From Chitinophagaceae bacterium (lineage in GTDB: Bacteria > Bacteroidota > Bacteroidia > Chitinophagales > Chitinophagaceae), in contig JAFKGQ010000004.1 of NCBI GenBank assembly GCA_017307755.1, forward strand, positions 434,001-498,000: DNA of 64,000 nt, given 5' to 3'. The position numbers were made by a program, and so were the translations under genes. Shown here one piece after another: positions 1-8,019 of this stretch (positions are counted from its first letter, which is position 1; the number at the start of each line of letters is the position of its first letter). Below the pieces are notes generated by a model that worked only from the letters and a program-made list of their open reading frames with translations, was not told the DNA's origin and ran no database searches.

Positions 1-2
1 GG

Positions 3-920
3 GGGGGAGGTATCCTCAACTCCGCCCGCATCCTCCGGGAAACGCCGGAAGAGGTCCTGTTTACCCAGGCATGGTCGCGTCTTGACGAACTAAGCCGGCT
101 AGGAACGGGAGCCATCGAGATAAAAAGCGGATATGGGTTAACGGTAGATGCGGAATTGAAAATGCTGAGGGTGATCCGGCGGTTGAAGGAGCGGTCCCGT
201 CTTTCTATCAAAGCCACTTTTCTGGGCGCCCACAGCTACCCGCCGGAATACAGGGACAACCACCAGGGATATATCGATCTTATTACGGACGAGATGCTGC
301 CTGTTATCGCACGGGAGGGATTAGCGGATTACATCGATGTTTTTTGCGAGCAGGGGTTCTTCAGTCCTTTGGAGACGGAGGCCATTTGCCGTGCCGGTAT
401 GGCTGTGGGGCTCAAACCGAAGATCCACGCCAACCAGCTGAACCTTTCAGGCGGTGTGCAAACGGGGGTAAAGCTTGGCGCCGTATCCGTGGATCACCTG
501 GAAATGATGGATGAGGATGCCATTACGGCGCTGAAGGGTTCTGCTACGATCGGGACATTGCTGCCGACTGCCGCATTCTTTTTGAGAATGGCTTTTCAAC
601 CGGCCCGGCAGTTGATAGACGCGGGCTGCGCTATCGCACTGGCCTCGGACCTCAACCCCGGCAGCTCGCCCAGCGGCAACATGAACCTGGTAGTATCCAT
701 GAGTTGTATACAGATGAGGATGCTGCCGGAGGAAGCGATCAATGCAGCCACGCTCAACGGGGCGCATGCTATGGAGCTGGGCGCCGTCACAGGCAGCCTG
801 ACACCCGGCAAAAGGGCCGACCTGATCATTACCAGGCCGATGCCTTCCCTGGCTTATCTGCCTTATGCTTTTGGTACTAATCTGATCGAACGGGTGATGA
901 TAGACGGAGAGTTTGTTTAA
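3..920 (+). CDS. hutI: Imidazolonepropionase, 5' end missing
   Basis: This is the C-terminal 305 residues of a protein whose start lies before the window. HutI is a cytosolic amidohydrolase that hydrolyses 4-imidazolone-5-propionate to N-formimino-L-glutamate in histidine degradation. The first visible codons read GGGI, followed by the family motif EIKSGYGLT. Later come KIHANQ, SVDHLEMM and ASDLNPGSSPSGNM, which carry the His and Asp residues expected of the metal site and substrate pocket. The N-terminal HxH metal motif would be upstream of the window. The frame stays open to TAA at 918-920. The next gene starts 26 bases downstream, and ftcD and a formimidoylglutamase follow, so a histidine-utilisation operon is likely. 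Confidence is high. Confidence 0.95.
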   Translation, partial: GGGILNSARILRETPEEVLFTQAWSRLDELSRLGTGAIEIKSGYGLTVDAELKMLRVIRRLKERSRLSIKATFLGAHSYPPEYRDNHQGYIDLITDEMLPVIAREGLADYIDVFCEQGFFSPLETEAICRAGMAVGLKPKIHANQLNLSGGVQTGVKLGAVSVDHLEMMDEDAITALKGSATIGTLLPTAAFFLRMAFQPARQLIDAGCAIALASDLNPGSSPSGNMNLVVSMSCIQMRMLPEEAINAATLNGAHAMELGAVTGSLTPGKRADLIITRPMPSLAYLPYAFGTNLIERVMIDGEFV

Positions 921-946
921 ACCCAAGCGGTTCCTAAAATCATAGT

Positions 947-2977
947 ATGTTTGGACGTAGAAAAAAGGAAAAGGTAGATTTTATAGAGACGGTGTCAGGG
1001 CGAAGCACGATCTTACCGATCACCGACAGTCAGCAGGGACTTGATTTTCTCGTATCTTTTTTCTCTGCCATCCGTCCGGCTTCGTCTGTTGATAAACGGC
1101 CTGCCCGGGAGAACATCCGGCGGGTGACATCCGCTCTTCACCAAAGCCCCGTGCTGCTGAGCAACTTGCAGCATGCGATCCTCTCCCAACTGATACGTAC
1201 GGATCTTTCCTCCGCGCTGACGGAAAGCGGTATACCCCTGGCCCGGGGGTTCTGGCAGGAGTTCTTTGGCAGACTACGGCACAAGCTGCTGCCTCCCTTA
1301 CGGAACGAGAATGACTTCTTATATGTGCTAAACCGGGTATTCTTTCACAATGACGATTATAAATGGGTAGAGGATATCTCCAGGGAGGATTGGGTGCTTT
1401 TTTTTGAAAGCATCGGCCTCAGCCTCCACGTAGACGACAAACGTATTCTTTCACAGCTGCTGTACTCGCTGAAAGCATTGAGCTTCCAGGTGGCGCAGCT
1501 GGGACTTGAAAAAGAGGTCTTAAACTATATGCCGGAAGGGAACAGAGAGGATAACCCATTTGTACAGCAGTCGTATCTTGTTCACCAACTGGAAAAGGAG
1601 TTATTGATGCCTTCTTCGGACGATACGCTGAAAACGGTGGCCGAAAAGATCGACTGGATGATGCAGCAATGTTACGAAGCTCTCGGTTTTATCCGGGAGA
1701 ACCATACGCAACGAGGCGCCAGTCTTCACCAGACCTATATCCTCATCCTGCTGGCCAATCGTCTGGAAAGGATATCCATCCTTACGGACCTGCTGGACAG
1801 GGATCATCGCTTTGACGCGGGGAAATTCGTGGATTTCTTCCGTATGCTGGTGCGCAATGAGAACAGAAAGAACAGTATCCTGGAATTTATGTCGCAGACA
1901 ATGGGCTATCTGGCCTACCAGATCGCCGAGCATAAAGGGGCGAAAGGGAACAAATATATTACATCCACCTGGGCGGAGTACCGCAGTATGCTGTACAGCG
2001 CCATGGGCGGCGGCGCCTGGATATGTCTTGTGGTGCTTATCAAAAACCTGCTCATCCGGGTGCCGATGGCCATCTTCTGGCATGGTTTCGCCTATAGCAT
2101 CAACTATAGTCTGGGTTTTATCCTTATCGAAGAAACCCATACCACCCTGGCCACCAAACAGCCGGCTTTTACCGCCAGTGCCGTGGCCGGCAGCCTGGAC
2201 ACCCGTCGCAACACAACAAAACCTAATCTTTATAATCTGGCTGTTACGGTGGCAAAGGTTTCCAGGAGCCAGACCGCTTCATTCATCGGCAACCTGGTGA
2301 TCGTATTTCCCGGCATGTTCTTTATCGGGTGGGCTTATGATAAGATATCCGGCGCCCCCCTGGCATCGGGTGAAACGGCCATGCGTATGTTGAGGGATCA
2401 GCACCCCTGGCAAAGCCTTTCGCTACTGTATGCCTGTAACACGGGTTTTTTCCTTTTTCTCAGCGGGATCATCGCGGGCTATGTGCAGAACAAGATCCAA
2501 TACGGGCACATCGCACGACGACTGCAGATGCATCCTATTCTGCGGATGACCATGCCGGAGGAAAGATTGAGGAGACTGGCCAGCTATGTCGAGAAGCATA
2601 CCGGCTCTCTGGTGGGCAATATAGCCCTGGGTTTCTTTCTGGGCATGGCTGGTTTTGTGGGAGAGATCTTCGGGATCCATTTCGACATTCGTCATATCAC
2701 CATTTCCGCAGGTAATACCGGACTCGCGGTATATGGTTTGGGTTTTGATCACATCGATCCCTGGTACCTGGCCACCGTCATCGGAGGTGTGCTGGGCATC
2801 GGCTTTTTGAACTTCCTTTCCAGCTTTTCCCTGGCCTTTGTCGTAGCGGTAAAGAGCAGGGGTGTCCGCCTGCGGGATTATCCTGAGTTCCTGGGCATTC
2901 TCTGGCGTTATTTCAGAAGCCATCCCCTGGATTTTATCCGGCCCAGAAGGCGGTTGCCGGAGACGGAAGAAGGGTAG
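947..2977 (+). CDS. Polytopic membrane protein of the 'site-specific recombinase' (Gcr/PF10136) family
   Basis: A 676-residue protein that resembles the family named site-specific recombinase after a Neisseria gene. The N-terminal half (about 1-340) is soluble and helical. The C-terminal half has about five or six hydrophobic segments, near residues 352-395, 443-467, 487-510, 560-583 and 603-637. I see no tyrosine- or serine-recombinase catalytic signature, so the family name is probably misleading and a membrane role is more plausible. The ATG at 947 lies 26 bases after hutI and the stop lies 47 bases before ftcD, so it appears to be transcribed within the histidine-degradation cluster. Family assignment is from recalled sequence character and is moderately sure; function is unknown. 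Confidence 0.75.
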   Translation: MFGRRKKEKVDFIETVSGRSTILPITDSQQGLDFLVSFFSAIRPASSVDKRPARENIRRVTSALHQSPVLLSNLQHAILSQLIRTDLSSALTESGIPLARGFWQEFFGRLRHKLLPPLRNENDFLYVLNRVFFHNDDYKWVEDISREDWVLFFESIGLSLHVDDKRILSQLLYSLKALSFQVAQLGLEKEVLNYMPEGNREDNPFVQQSYLVHQLEKELLMPSSDDTLKTVAEKIDWMMQQCYEALGFIRENHTQRGASLHQTYILILLANRLERISILTDLLDRDHRFDAGKFVDFFRMLVRNENRKNSILEFMSQTMGYLAYQIAEHKGAKGNKYITSTWAEYRSMLYSAMGGGAWICLVVLIKNLLIRVPMAIFWHGFAYSINYSLGFILIEETHTTLATKQPAFTASAVAGSLDTRRNTTKPNLYNLAVTVAKVSRSQTASFIGNLVIVFPGMFFIGWAYDKISGAPLASGETAMRMLRDQHPWQSLSLLYACNTGFFLFLSGIIAGYVQNKIQYGHIARRLQMHPILRMTMPEERLRRLASYVEKHTGSLVGNIALGFFLGMAGFVGEIFGIHFDIRHITISAGNTGLAVYGLGFDHIDPWYLATVIGGVLGIGFLNFLSSFSLAFVVAVKSRGVRLRDYPEFLGILWRYFRSHPLDFIRPRRRLPETEEG

Positions 2978-3024
2978 GTCCATTTGGCAGGGGGAAATGC
3001 GGTAGTTTCCTTAAATTGCCCTCT

Positions 3025-4662
3025 ATGGAGCAAATCATCGAATGTGTACCTAATTTCAGCGAAGGACAGGATTTGAATATCATTCGCCAGATTACGGGCG
3101 AGATCGAGACTGTCACCGGCGTTCGTCTGCTGAACGTAGATCCCGGCAAAGCTACCAATCGTACGGTCGTCACCTTTGTAGGCAGTCCCGCTGCTGTGGT
3201 GGAAGCTGCTTTCCGGGCCATTAAAAAGGCAGGCGAGCTCATCGACATGAGCGTTCATAAGGGAGAGCATCCCCGTATGGGCGCCACAGATGTTTGTCCC
3301 CTGATACCGATAGCCGGCATTAGCATGGAGGAGACGGCCGCCTGGGCGCAGGCGCTGGCCCGCAGGGTAGGTGAGGAACTGGGTATTCCGGTGTATTTAT
3401 ATGAAGAGGCCCAGGTTGACAAGCAGCGCAGCAACCTTTCAGTTATTCGGGCGGGAGAGTATGAGGGATTCTTTAAGAAGATACAATTGCCGGAATGGGC
3501 CCCTGATTTTGGGCCTGCCGTATTCGACGCCCGCAGAGGCGGGACTGTCATCGGGGCCCGGGATTTCCTGGTGGCCTACAATGTCAATCTCAATACTACC
3601 TCCACCCGTCGGGCAAATTCGGTGGCCTTTGATGTCCGTGAAGCAGGGCGTTCCAAGCCTATACCCATGCCCGGCAGACTGAAGGCGGTAAAAGCCATCG
3701 GCTGGTATATAGAGGAGTATGGTATTGCACAGATATCCATGAACCTGACGAACATACGGGTGACGCCGGTGCATATCGCATTCGACGAAGTGTGCAAGTC
3801 GGCGACGGAAAGGGGATTACGGGTTACGGGCAGCGAACTGGTGGGTTTGATCCCGCTGCAAGCTATGCTGGATGCGGGTAGGTATTTCCTGGAAAAACAA
3901 CAGCGTTCTACCGGTGTGTCCGAAAAAGAGCTGATCCGCATCGCCATCCTTTCCATGGGACTTGATGACCTGGCGCCTTTCAAACCCGAAGAGCGTATTA
4001 TCGAATATTTGCTTGCTAACGCCACCGATCATCCGCTGGTGAATAAAACCCTGACTGACTTCGCCGATGAGACGGCCAGTGAAAGCCCCGCCCCCGGAGG
4101 CGGTTCTATCTCGGCTTACGTAGGCGCCCTGGGTGCGTCGCTTGCCGCCATGGTCGCCAATCTATCCGCGCATAAGAAAGGATGGGATGCCCGCTGGAAA
4201 GAGTTCAGCGATTGGGCGAAAAAAGGGCAGGCCTTTAAAAAGGAATTGACGGGTCTGGTGGATGCGGATACCCGCGCCTTCAACGGCATTATGGCTGCCA
4301 TGGGGCTGCCTAAGGGTTCCCCGGAAGAGAAGGCAGTCCGTACAGCGGCAATACAGGCCGCTACGAAAGTCGCTATTGAAGTACCTTTAAGGGTGATGGA
4401 AGTGGCCTATGCCAGCTTGGAACCCATCCGGGCCATGGCGTTGGAGGGCAACCCCAATTCGGTGTCCGATGCAGGTGTAGGGGCCCTTTGCGCCCGGAGC
4501 GCTGTGCTCGGAGCCTGGCTCAATGTCCGTATCAATGCCGCCGGCTTTGAGGACAAGGCCTGGTTGGAAAGGGTCCTGGCCCGGGGGAAAGAACTGGAAA
4601 GCAAGACCATTGCAGCCGAAGAAGATATACTAAAGATCGTGGGGGATAAGATCAATACCTAA
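3025..4662 (+). CDS. ftcD: Fused glutamate formimidoyltransferase / formiminotetrahydrofolate cyclodeaminase
   Basis: A bifunctional folate enzyme. It moves the formimino group of formiminoglutamate to tetrahydrofolate and then releases ammonia to give methenyl-THF. Residues 1-300 match the formiminotransferase domains (ECVPNFSEGQD at the start, VHKGEHPRMGATDVCP near 80, then GAR.FLVAYNVNL). Residues 330-545 match the cyclodeaminase (SPAPGGGSISAYVGALGASLAAMV, later NSVSDAGVGA). This resembles vertebrate FTCD; many bacteria keep the two activities separate. I chose the ATG at 3025, which gives MEQIIECVPN; an in-frame TTG at 3016 would only add three residues. The gene is 11 bases before the formimidoylglutamase-like gene. 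Confidence is high. Confidence 0.93.
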   Translation: MEQIIECVPNFSEGQDLNIIRQITGEIETVTGVRLLNVDPGKATNRTVVTFVGSPAAVVEAAFRAIKKAGELIDMSVHKGEHPRMGATDVCPLIPIAGISMEETAAWAQALARRVGEELGIPVYLYEEAQVDKQRSNLSVIRAGEYEGFFKKIQLPEWAPDFGPAVFDARRGGTVIGARDFLVAYNVNLNTTSTRRANSVAFDVREAGRSKPIPMPGRLKAVKAIGWYIEEYGIAQISMNLTNIRVTPVHIAFDEVCKSATERGLRVTGSELVGLIPLQAMLDAGRYFLEKQQRSTGVSEKELIRIAILSMGLDDLAPFKPEERIIEYLLANATDHPLVNKTLTDFADETASESPAPGGGSISAYVGALGASLAAMVANLSAHKKGWDARWKEFSDWAKKGQAFKKELTGLVDADTRAFNGIMAAMGLPKGSPEEKAVRTAAIQAATKVAIEVPLRVMEVAYASLEPIRAMALEGNPNSVSDAGVGALCARSAVLGAWLNVRINAAGFEDKAWLERVLARGKELESKTIAAEEDILKIVGDKINT

Positions 4663-4673
4663 AAAATAATCTT

Positions 4674-5720
4674 ATGCAATACCTGAACGTCTACAGCAAA
4701 CAGGAGATCCTCTCCCGGACCAGGATACGGAAATTCGAAACCAAGCTGGGAGAGCAGGTATTGACTGTTTCCGGCGCGGAATCGTTGGTGGAGGGTATCG
4801 GGAGGACCCCGGCGGAGTATGTGGTGTTCGGTATTCCGGAAGACATCGGCGCCCGGGCCAACAGCAGCCTGGGGGGCACCTCCACAGCCTGGCAGCCTTT
4901 TTTGGACTGCTTCCTCAATATCCAGAGCAACGATTTTCTCACAGGCGACAATATCCTGATGCTGGGGCATTTCGACTTCAGCGAGTTGCAGCGGCTGATA
5001 GAAACCAACGCCCATGGACAGGATGAGAAGCTGGAAGCCTATCGCCATGCCGTGCATACCATCGACGAGACGGTGGAAGACCTGGTAAGGATCATCACCG
5101 CGGCCGGCAAGATACCCATCGCCATCGGCGGGGGGCATAACAATTCCTATCCTCTGATCAAGGGAGCGGCCAAAGGATTGCATAAAGCGGGGCTGATACC
5201 GTTGGCCCAGATAAACTGCGTCAACCTGGACGCGCACACGGATTTCCGCCCGGCCGAAGGCCGGCACAGCGGCAACGGTTTTCGTTATGCCGAAGAGGAC
5301 GGCTACCTGCAGAAATACTGTGTCATCGGCGTTCACGAGAACTATCTTCAGCAGAACGTATGGCTTGATATTGTCAATAACCCCTTTATCGATCTCATTA
5401 CCTACGAGGATATCTTTATCCTGGAGAAAAGGAATTTTATCCAGGCCGTTGCTCATGCTACTTCGTTTACTGAGGATAGTTACATCGGCCTTGAGTTGGA
5501 CCTGGACAGCATCGAAGGGGTGCTCAGTTCCGGGATGACTCCCGCGGGTCTTATGCCTTTGCATGCACGGCAGTATGTGACGCTGGCGGCGACGGACTCG
5601 AAGATCGCCTACCTGCATATCTGCGAGGGCGCCGTTACCCTCGATGATGGGCGTCACGACCCGATGACGGGAAAGCTCGTCAGCTACCTGGTGAGCGATT
5701 TTGTGAAGGCGAGGGAATGA
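4674..5720 (+). CDS. Arginase-family formimidoylglutamase (HutG-like)
   Basis: A 348-residue ureohydrolase-fold protein. In this context it most likely hydrolyses formiminoglutamate to glutamate and formamide. The binuclear manganese site is visible: AIGGGHNNSYP with the first His, LDAHTDFRP with the DxHxD motif, and LELDLDSIEG in place of the usual SxDxD. The protein is longer than typical HutG (about 320 residues) and has extra N-terminal sequence before the core. It follows ftcD by 11 bases. Having both ftcD and this gene suggests two possible fates for formiminoglutamate. Agmatinase or arginase activity cannot be excluded from motifs alone, but the operon argues for histidine degradation. 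No terminator is seen in the 4-base gap to the converging next gene. Confidence 0.85.
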   Translation: MQYLNVYSKQEILSRTRIRKFETKLGEQVLTVSGAESLVEGIGRTPAEYVVFGIPEDIGARANSSLGGTSTAWQPFLDCFLNIQSNDFLTGDNILMLGHFDFSELQRLIETNAHGQDEKLEAYRHAVHTIDETVEDLVRIITAAGKIPIAIGGGHNNSYPLIKGAAKGLHKAGLIPLAQINCVNLDAHTDFRPAEGRHSGNGFRYAEEDGYLQKYCVIGVHENYLQQNVWLDIVNNPFIDLITYEDIFILEKRNFIQAVAHATSFTEDSYIGLELDLDSIEGVLSSGMTPAGLMPLHARQYVTLAATDSKIAYLHICEGAVTLDDGRHDPMTGKLVSYLVSDFVKARE

Positions 5721-5724
5721 CCTG

Positions 5725-8004
5725 TCAGAAAGGTATGCCGATATTCACATATCCCAACACTCTTTTTGACTGATCAGAATACATGACGCTGAGCTCCAGC
5801 GGTCCCAAGGCAAAGTTATAGGTGAAGGTAAGCGCATAGCCCGAGAGAAAATCCGGCGTGGTAAAAAAGCTCTTGTTATCCGTAATGAAGTTGTTGAAGA
5901 GCACATTTGCCTTCGCGGTGATAAAGGTGTTGCTAAACAGCTGATAGCGTAGTCCGACAAGTAGTTTTGCCAGACTGGTGGAATAGAAAGTGCCTTCCCG
6001 GAGGCCTGCAAAGGTCACCTGGTTATGAAAATTGCTGACAAGGCCTCCGATAGAAAATTCATTCATGATATTGTGGACGTAGTTGAAGTTCATACCGGCC
6101 TGTACATGGGTCAGCAGGGTATAGCGTCTTGCGAGCGGCGTGTACCTGTCCAGGTTGAACAGCACCCGCTGATAGGTAGCGTCGGAGAAGCTGGTGTCAG
6201 ATCGGGTGGTATTGGAGGCGAAATAATCTGCATGAGGGCTTTGTTCGAAAACGTAGTCAGCCTCAGCCTCTATTTTGGTGCCCTTACGGGGATAGATGGG
6301 TCTGTCCAGGGTATTATGACGGATAAAGAAATACCCGGTCGTAAAGCTGTTGCGCCCTTTGAATTCCAGGCTGGATGTAATAGAGGGGTCGTAATGGATC
6401 CATTCAAAACGGCTGCCTATGCCAAAGCTGAGGTCCCTGTTGGTAGAATAGCTAAACTTGTTGTCCAGCTTGAAATAGCTCTGGTCATAAAGCCCGGCTT
6501 CCTTGAATGCGTTATTGTAGCTGGTGATGCGGAACTGATCGAACTGCGTGCCGAGGATATAGGCAAACTTCCCCCCCCGGCTGAAATATTGCAGGTGCTC
6601 GGCGCGCGCCCTGAAGTTCTGTCCGATGTTCAACGTTACCAGGCTACGGGAAGTTGGCGTTAAGAAATTCCGGGTGGTCAGGTTGATGATGGCGCTGATA
6701 CCGCTGAATTGATTGTAGTTGAGGCCGATCTTTGCAAAAGTGAGCGGGTTCTCCTGGGCCTCGAACACGATCCGATTGCTATCCCCTCCCTTTGGTTCCA
6801 GGGAGTAGGTGATACGGTTATAATAGCGGGTGCCGAAAGCACGGCGGACCATGCGCGAGATATTGCCCGCCGTATAATACCGGCCCACCTCCAGCCCCGT
6901 GGCCTGGATAAAAAAAGGTTCGGTCGTTCTTTCCAGCCCTTTTACTTCAAAGGAAGATATTTTGACGGGCACTTCGGCAGGCAGTCTGTTCTTTGTCTCT
7001 TCCTGTGGACCATAAATTGCATTGAGGCTGTCGGCCAGATGTTTGAAGACGGGATAGAGGCGGCGTCCTTCTTTCAGCCCTTCATTGATGATCTGGTTCG
7101 CCTCGCCAAAGCTGCCCATCCCAAATTTATCCAATGGCTGCTGGATATAGATATCGCATAAGGGTATTTGTTTGCGTGTGTCCTCCGCCTCGCGGAAGAA
7201 GGCCACCTGCAGCAGCACCTGTATGGCATTGGTGACTTTATCCGAAGTAAGCAGGGGGCCCGCTACATTGCTGCCGATGACAACGTTGGCTCCCATGTTC
7301 CTGACGTCCTGTACCGGGAAATTCCGGACGACTCCTCCGTCCACCAGTTTCCTGCTATTGTAAGTCACGGCGGTAAATAAAGAAGGAATGGCCATGCTGC
7401 TCCGGATGGCCGACACGATATCGCCGCTGTCCAGCACCAGTCCTTCACCCGTGGACACATCGGTAGCGATGCACTCGAATGGGATGGAAAATTTGCGGAA
7501 ATCCTTGATATTATATACCGGGCGGAACAGCTCGGCGAATTTTAACCAAAGTTCCTGCCCTTCTATGACGCCGGTGGCGATACGGAACCAGTGATCCACC
7601 CAGGGCAGTTCGATGATGTACTTGCTGTATTCGTCCTTTTCTTCCATGATCATGCTGCGCATGGTGGATTGGTTGGAGAGCAGCAGGTCCCAGTCGATGC
7701 GGCGGGTGATCCTTTCGATGCTGTCCGCTGAATAACCGATGGCATATAACGCTCCGATGATGCTGCCCATACTGGTTCCAGTGATATAGTCGATCTGCAA
7801 GCCTGCTGAGTCAATGGCCTTCAGGATACCGATGTGCGCAAGTCCTTTTGCACCGCCTCCGCTAAGGGTCAGCCCGATCTTCGGCCGTCCGGCCGCCGGC
7901 GGAGGTGTCAGGCAGGCCTGGGCAGACGGCTGCGTATAAGCGCCATGAGCGATCAATGTCAGCAGGAATAAGGCGGCGAAGTATCTGGACGGGCTGTTCA
8001 TCAT
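5725..8004 (-). CDS. Patatin-like phospholipase fused to POTRA/BamA-type outer-membrane barrel
   Basis: A 759-residue exported protein. An N-terminal signal peptide (about residues 1-25, ending near TQPSAQA) precedes a patatin domain. The oxyanion motif GGGAKG lies at 49-54, the nucleophile elbow GTSMG at 76-80 (Ser78), and the dyad Asp in DGG at 222-224. After about residue 350 comes a POTRA-like segment and then an Omp85-type beta-barrel ending in the aromatic residue Phe (GYVNIGIPF). The layout resembles type Vd autotransporters such as PlpD, or surface-anchored lipases. Known members have phospholipase A activity; the substrate here is inferred. Two Met codons (8004 and 8001) open the frame. 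It lies 15 bases downstream of the ABC-F gene and may be co-transcribed with it. Confidence 0.92.
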   Translation of the reverse strand: MMNSPSRYFAALFLLTLIAHGAYTQPSAQACLTPPPAAGRPKIGLTLSGGGAKGLAHIGILKAIDSAGLQIDYITGTSMGSIIGALYAIGYSADSIERITRRIDWDLLLSNQSTMRSMIMEEKDEYSKYIIELPWVDHWFRIATGVIEGQELWLKFAELFRPVYNIKDFRKFSIPFECIATDVSTGEGLVLDSGDIVSAIRSSMAIPSLFTAVTYNSRKLVDGGVVRNFPVQDVRNMGANVVIGSNVAGPLLTSDKVTNAIQVLLQVAFFREAEDTRKQIPLCDIYIQQPLDKFGMGSFGEANQIINEGLKEGRRLYPVFKHLADSLNAIYGPQEETKNRLPAEVPVKISSFEVKGLERTTEPFFIQATGLEVGRYYTAGNISRMVRRAFGTRYYNRITYSLEPKGGDSNRIVFEAQENPLTFAKIGLNYNQFSGISAIINLTTRNFLTPTSRSLVTLNIGQNFRARAEHLQYFSRGGKFAYILGTQFDQFRITSYNNAFKEAGLYDQSYFKLDNKFSYSTNRDLSFGIGSRFEWIHYDPSITSSLEFKGRNSFTTGYFFIRHNTLDRPIYPRKGTKIEAEADYVFEQSPHADYFASNTTRSDTSFSDATYQRVLFNLDRYTPLARRYTLLTHVQAGMNFNYVHNIMNEFSIGGLVSNFHNQVTFAGLREGTFYSTSLAKLLVGLRYQLFSNTFITAKANVLFNNFITDNKSFFTTPDFLSGYALTFTYNFALGPLELSVMYSDQSKRVLGYVNIGIPF

Positions 8005-8019
8005 ATAGACATTCTCAGG

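Noticed and set aside
4659..5657. 332-codon antisense frame inside the formimidoylglutamase gene
   Set aside because: Shadow frame; the + strand has metal-site motifs of the arginase family.
6025..6663. 212-codon plus-strand frame inside the patatin/BamA-like gene
   Set aside because: Overlaps a well-supported minus-strand gene and has no recognisable features.
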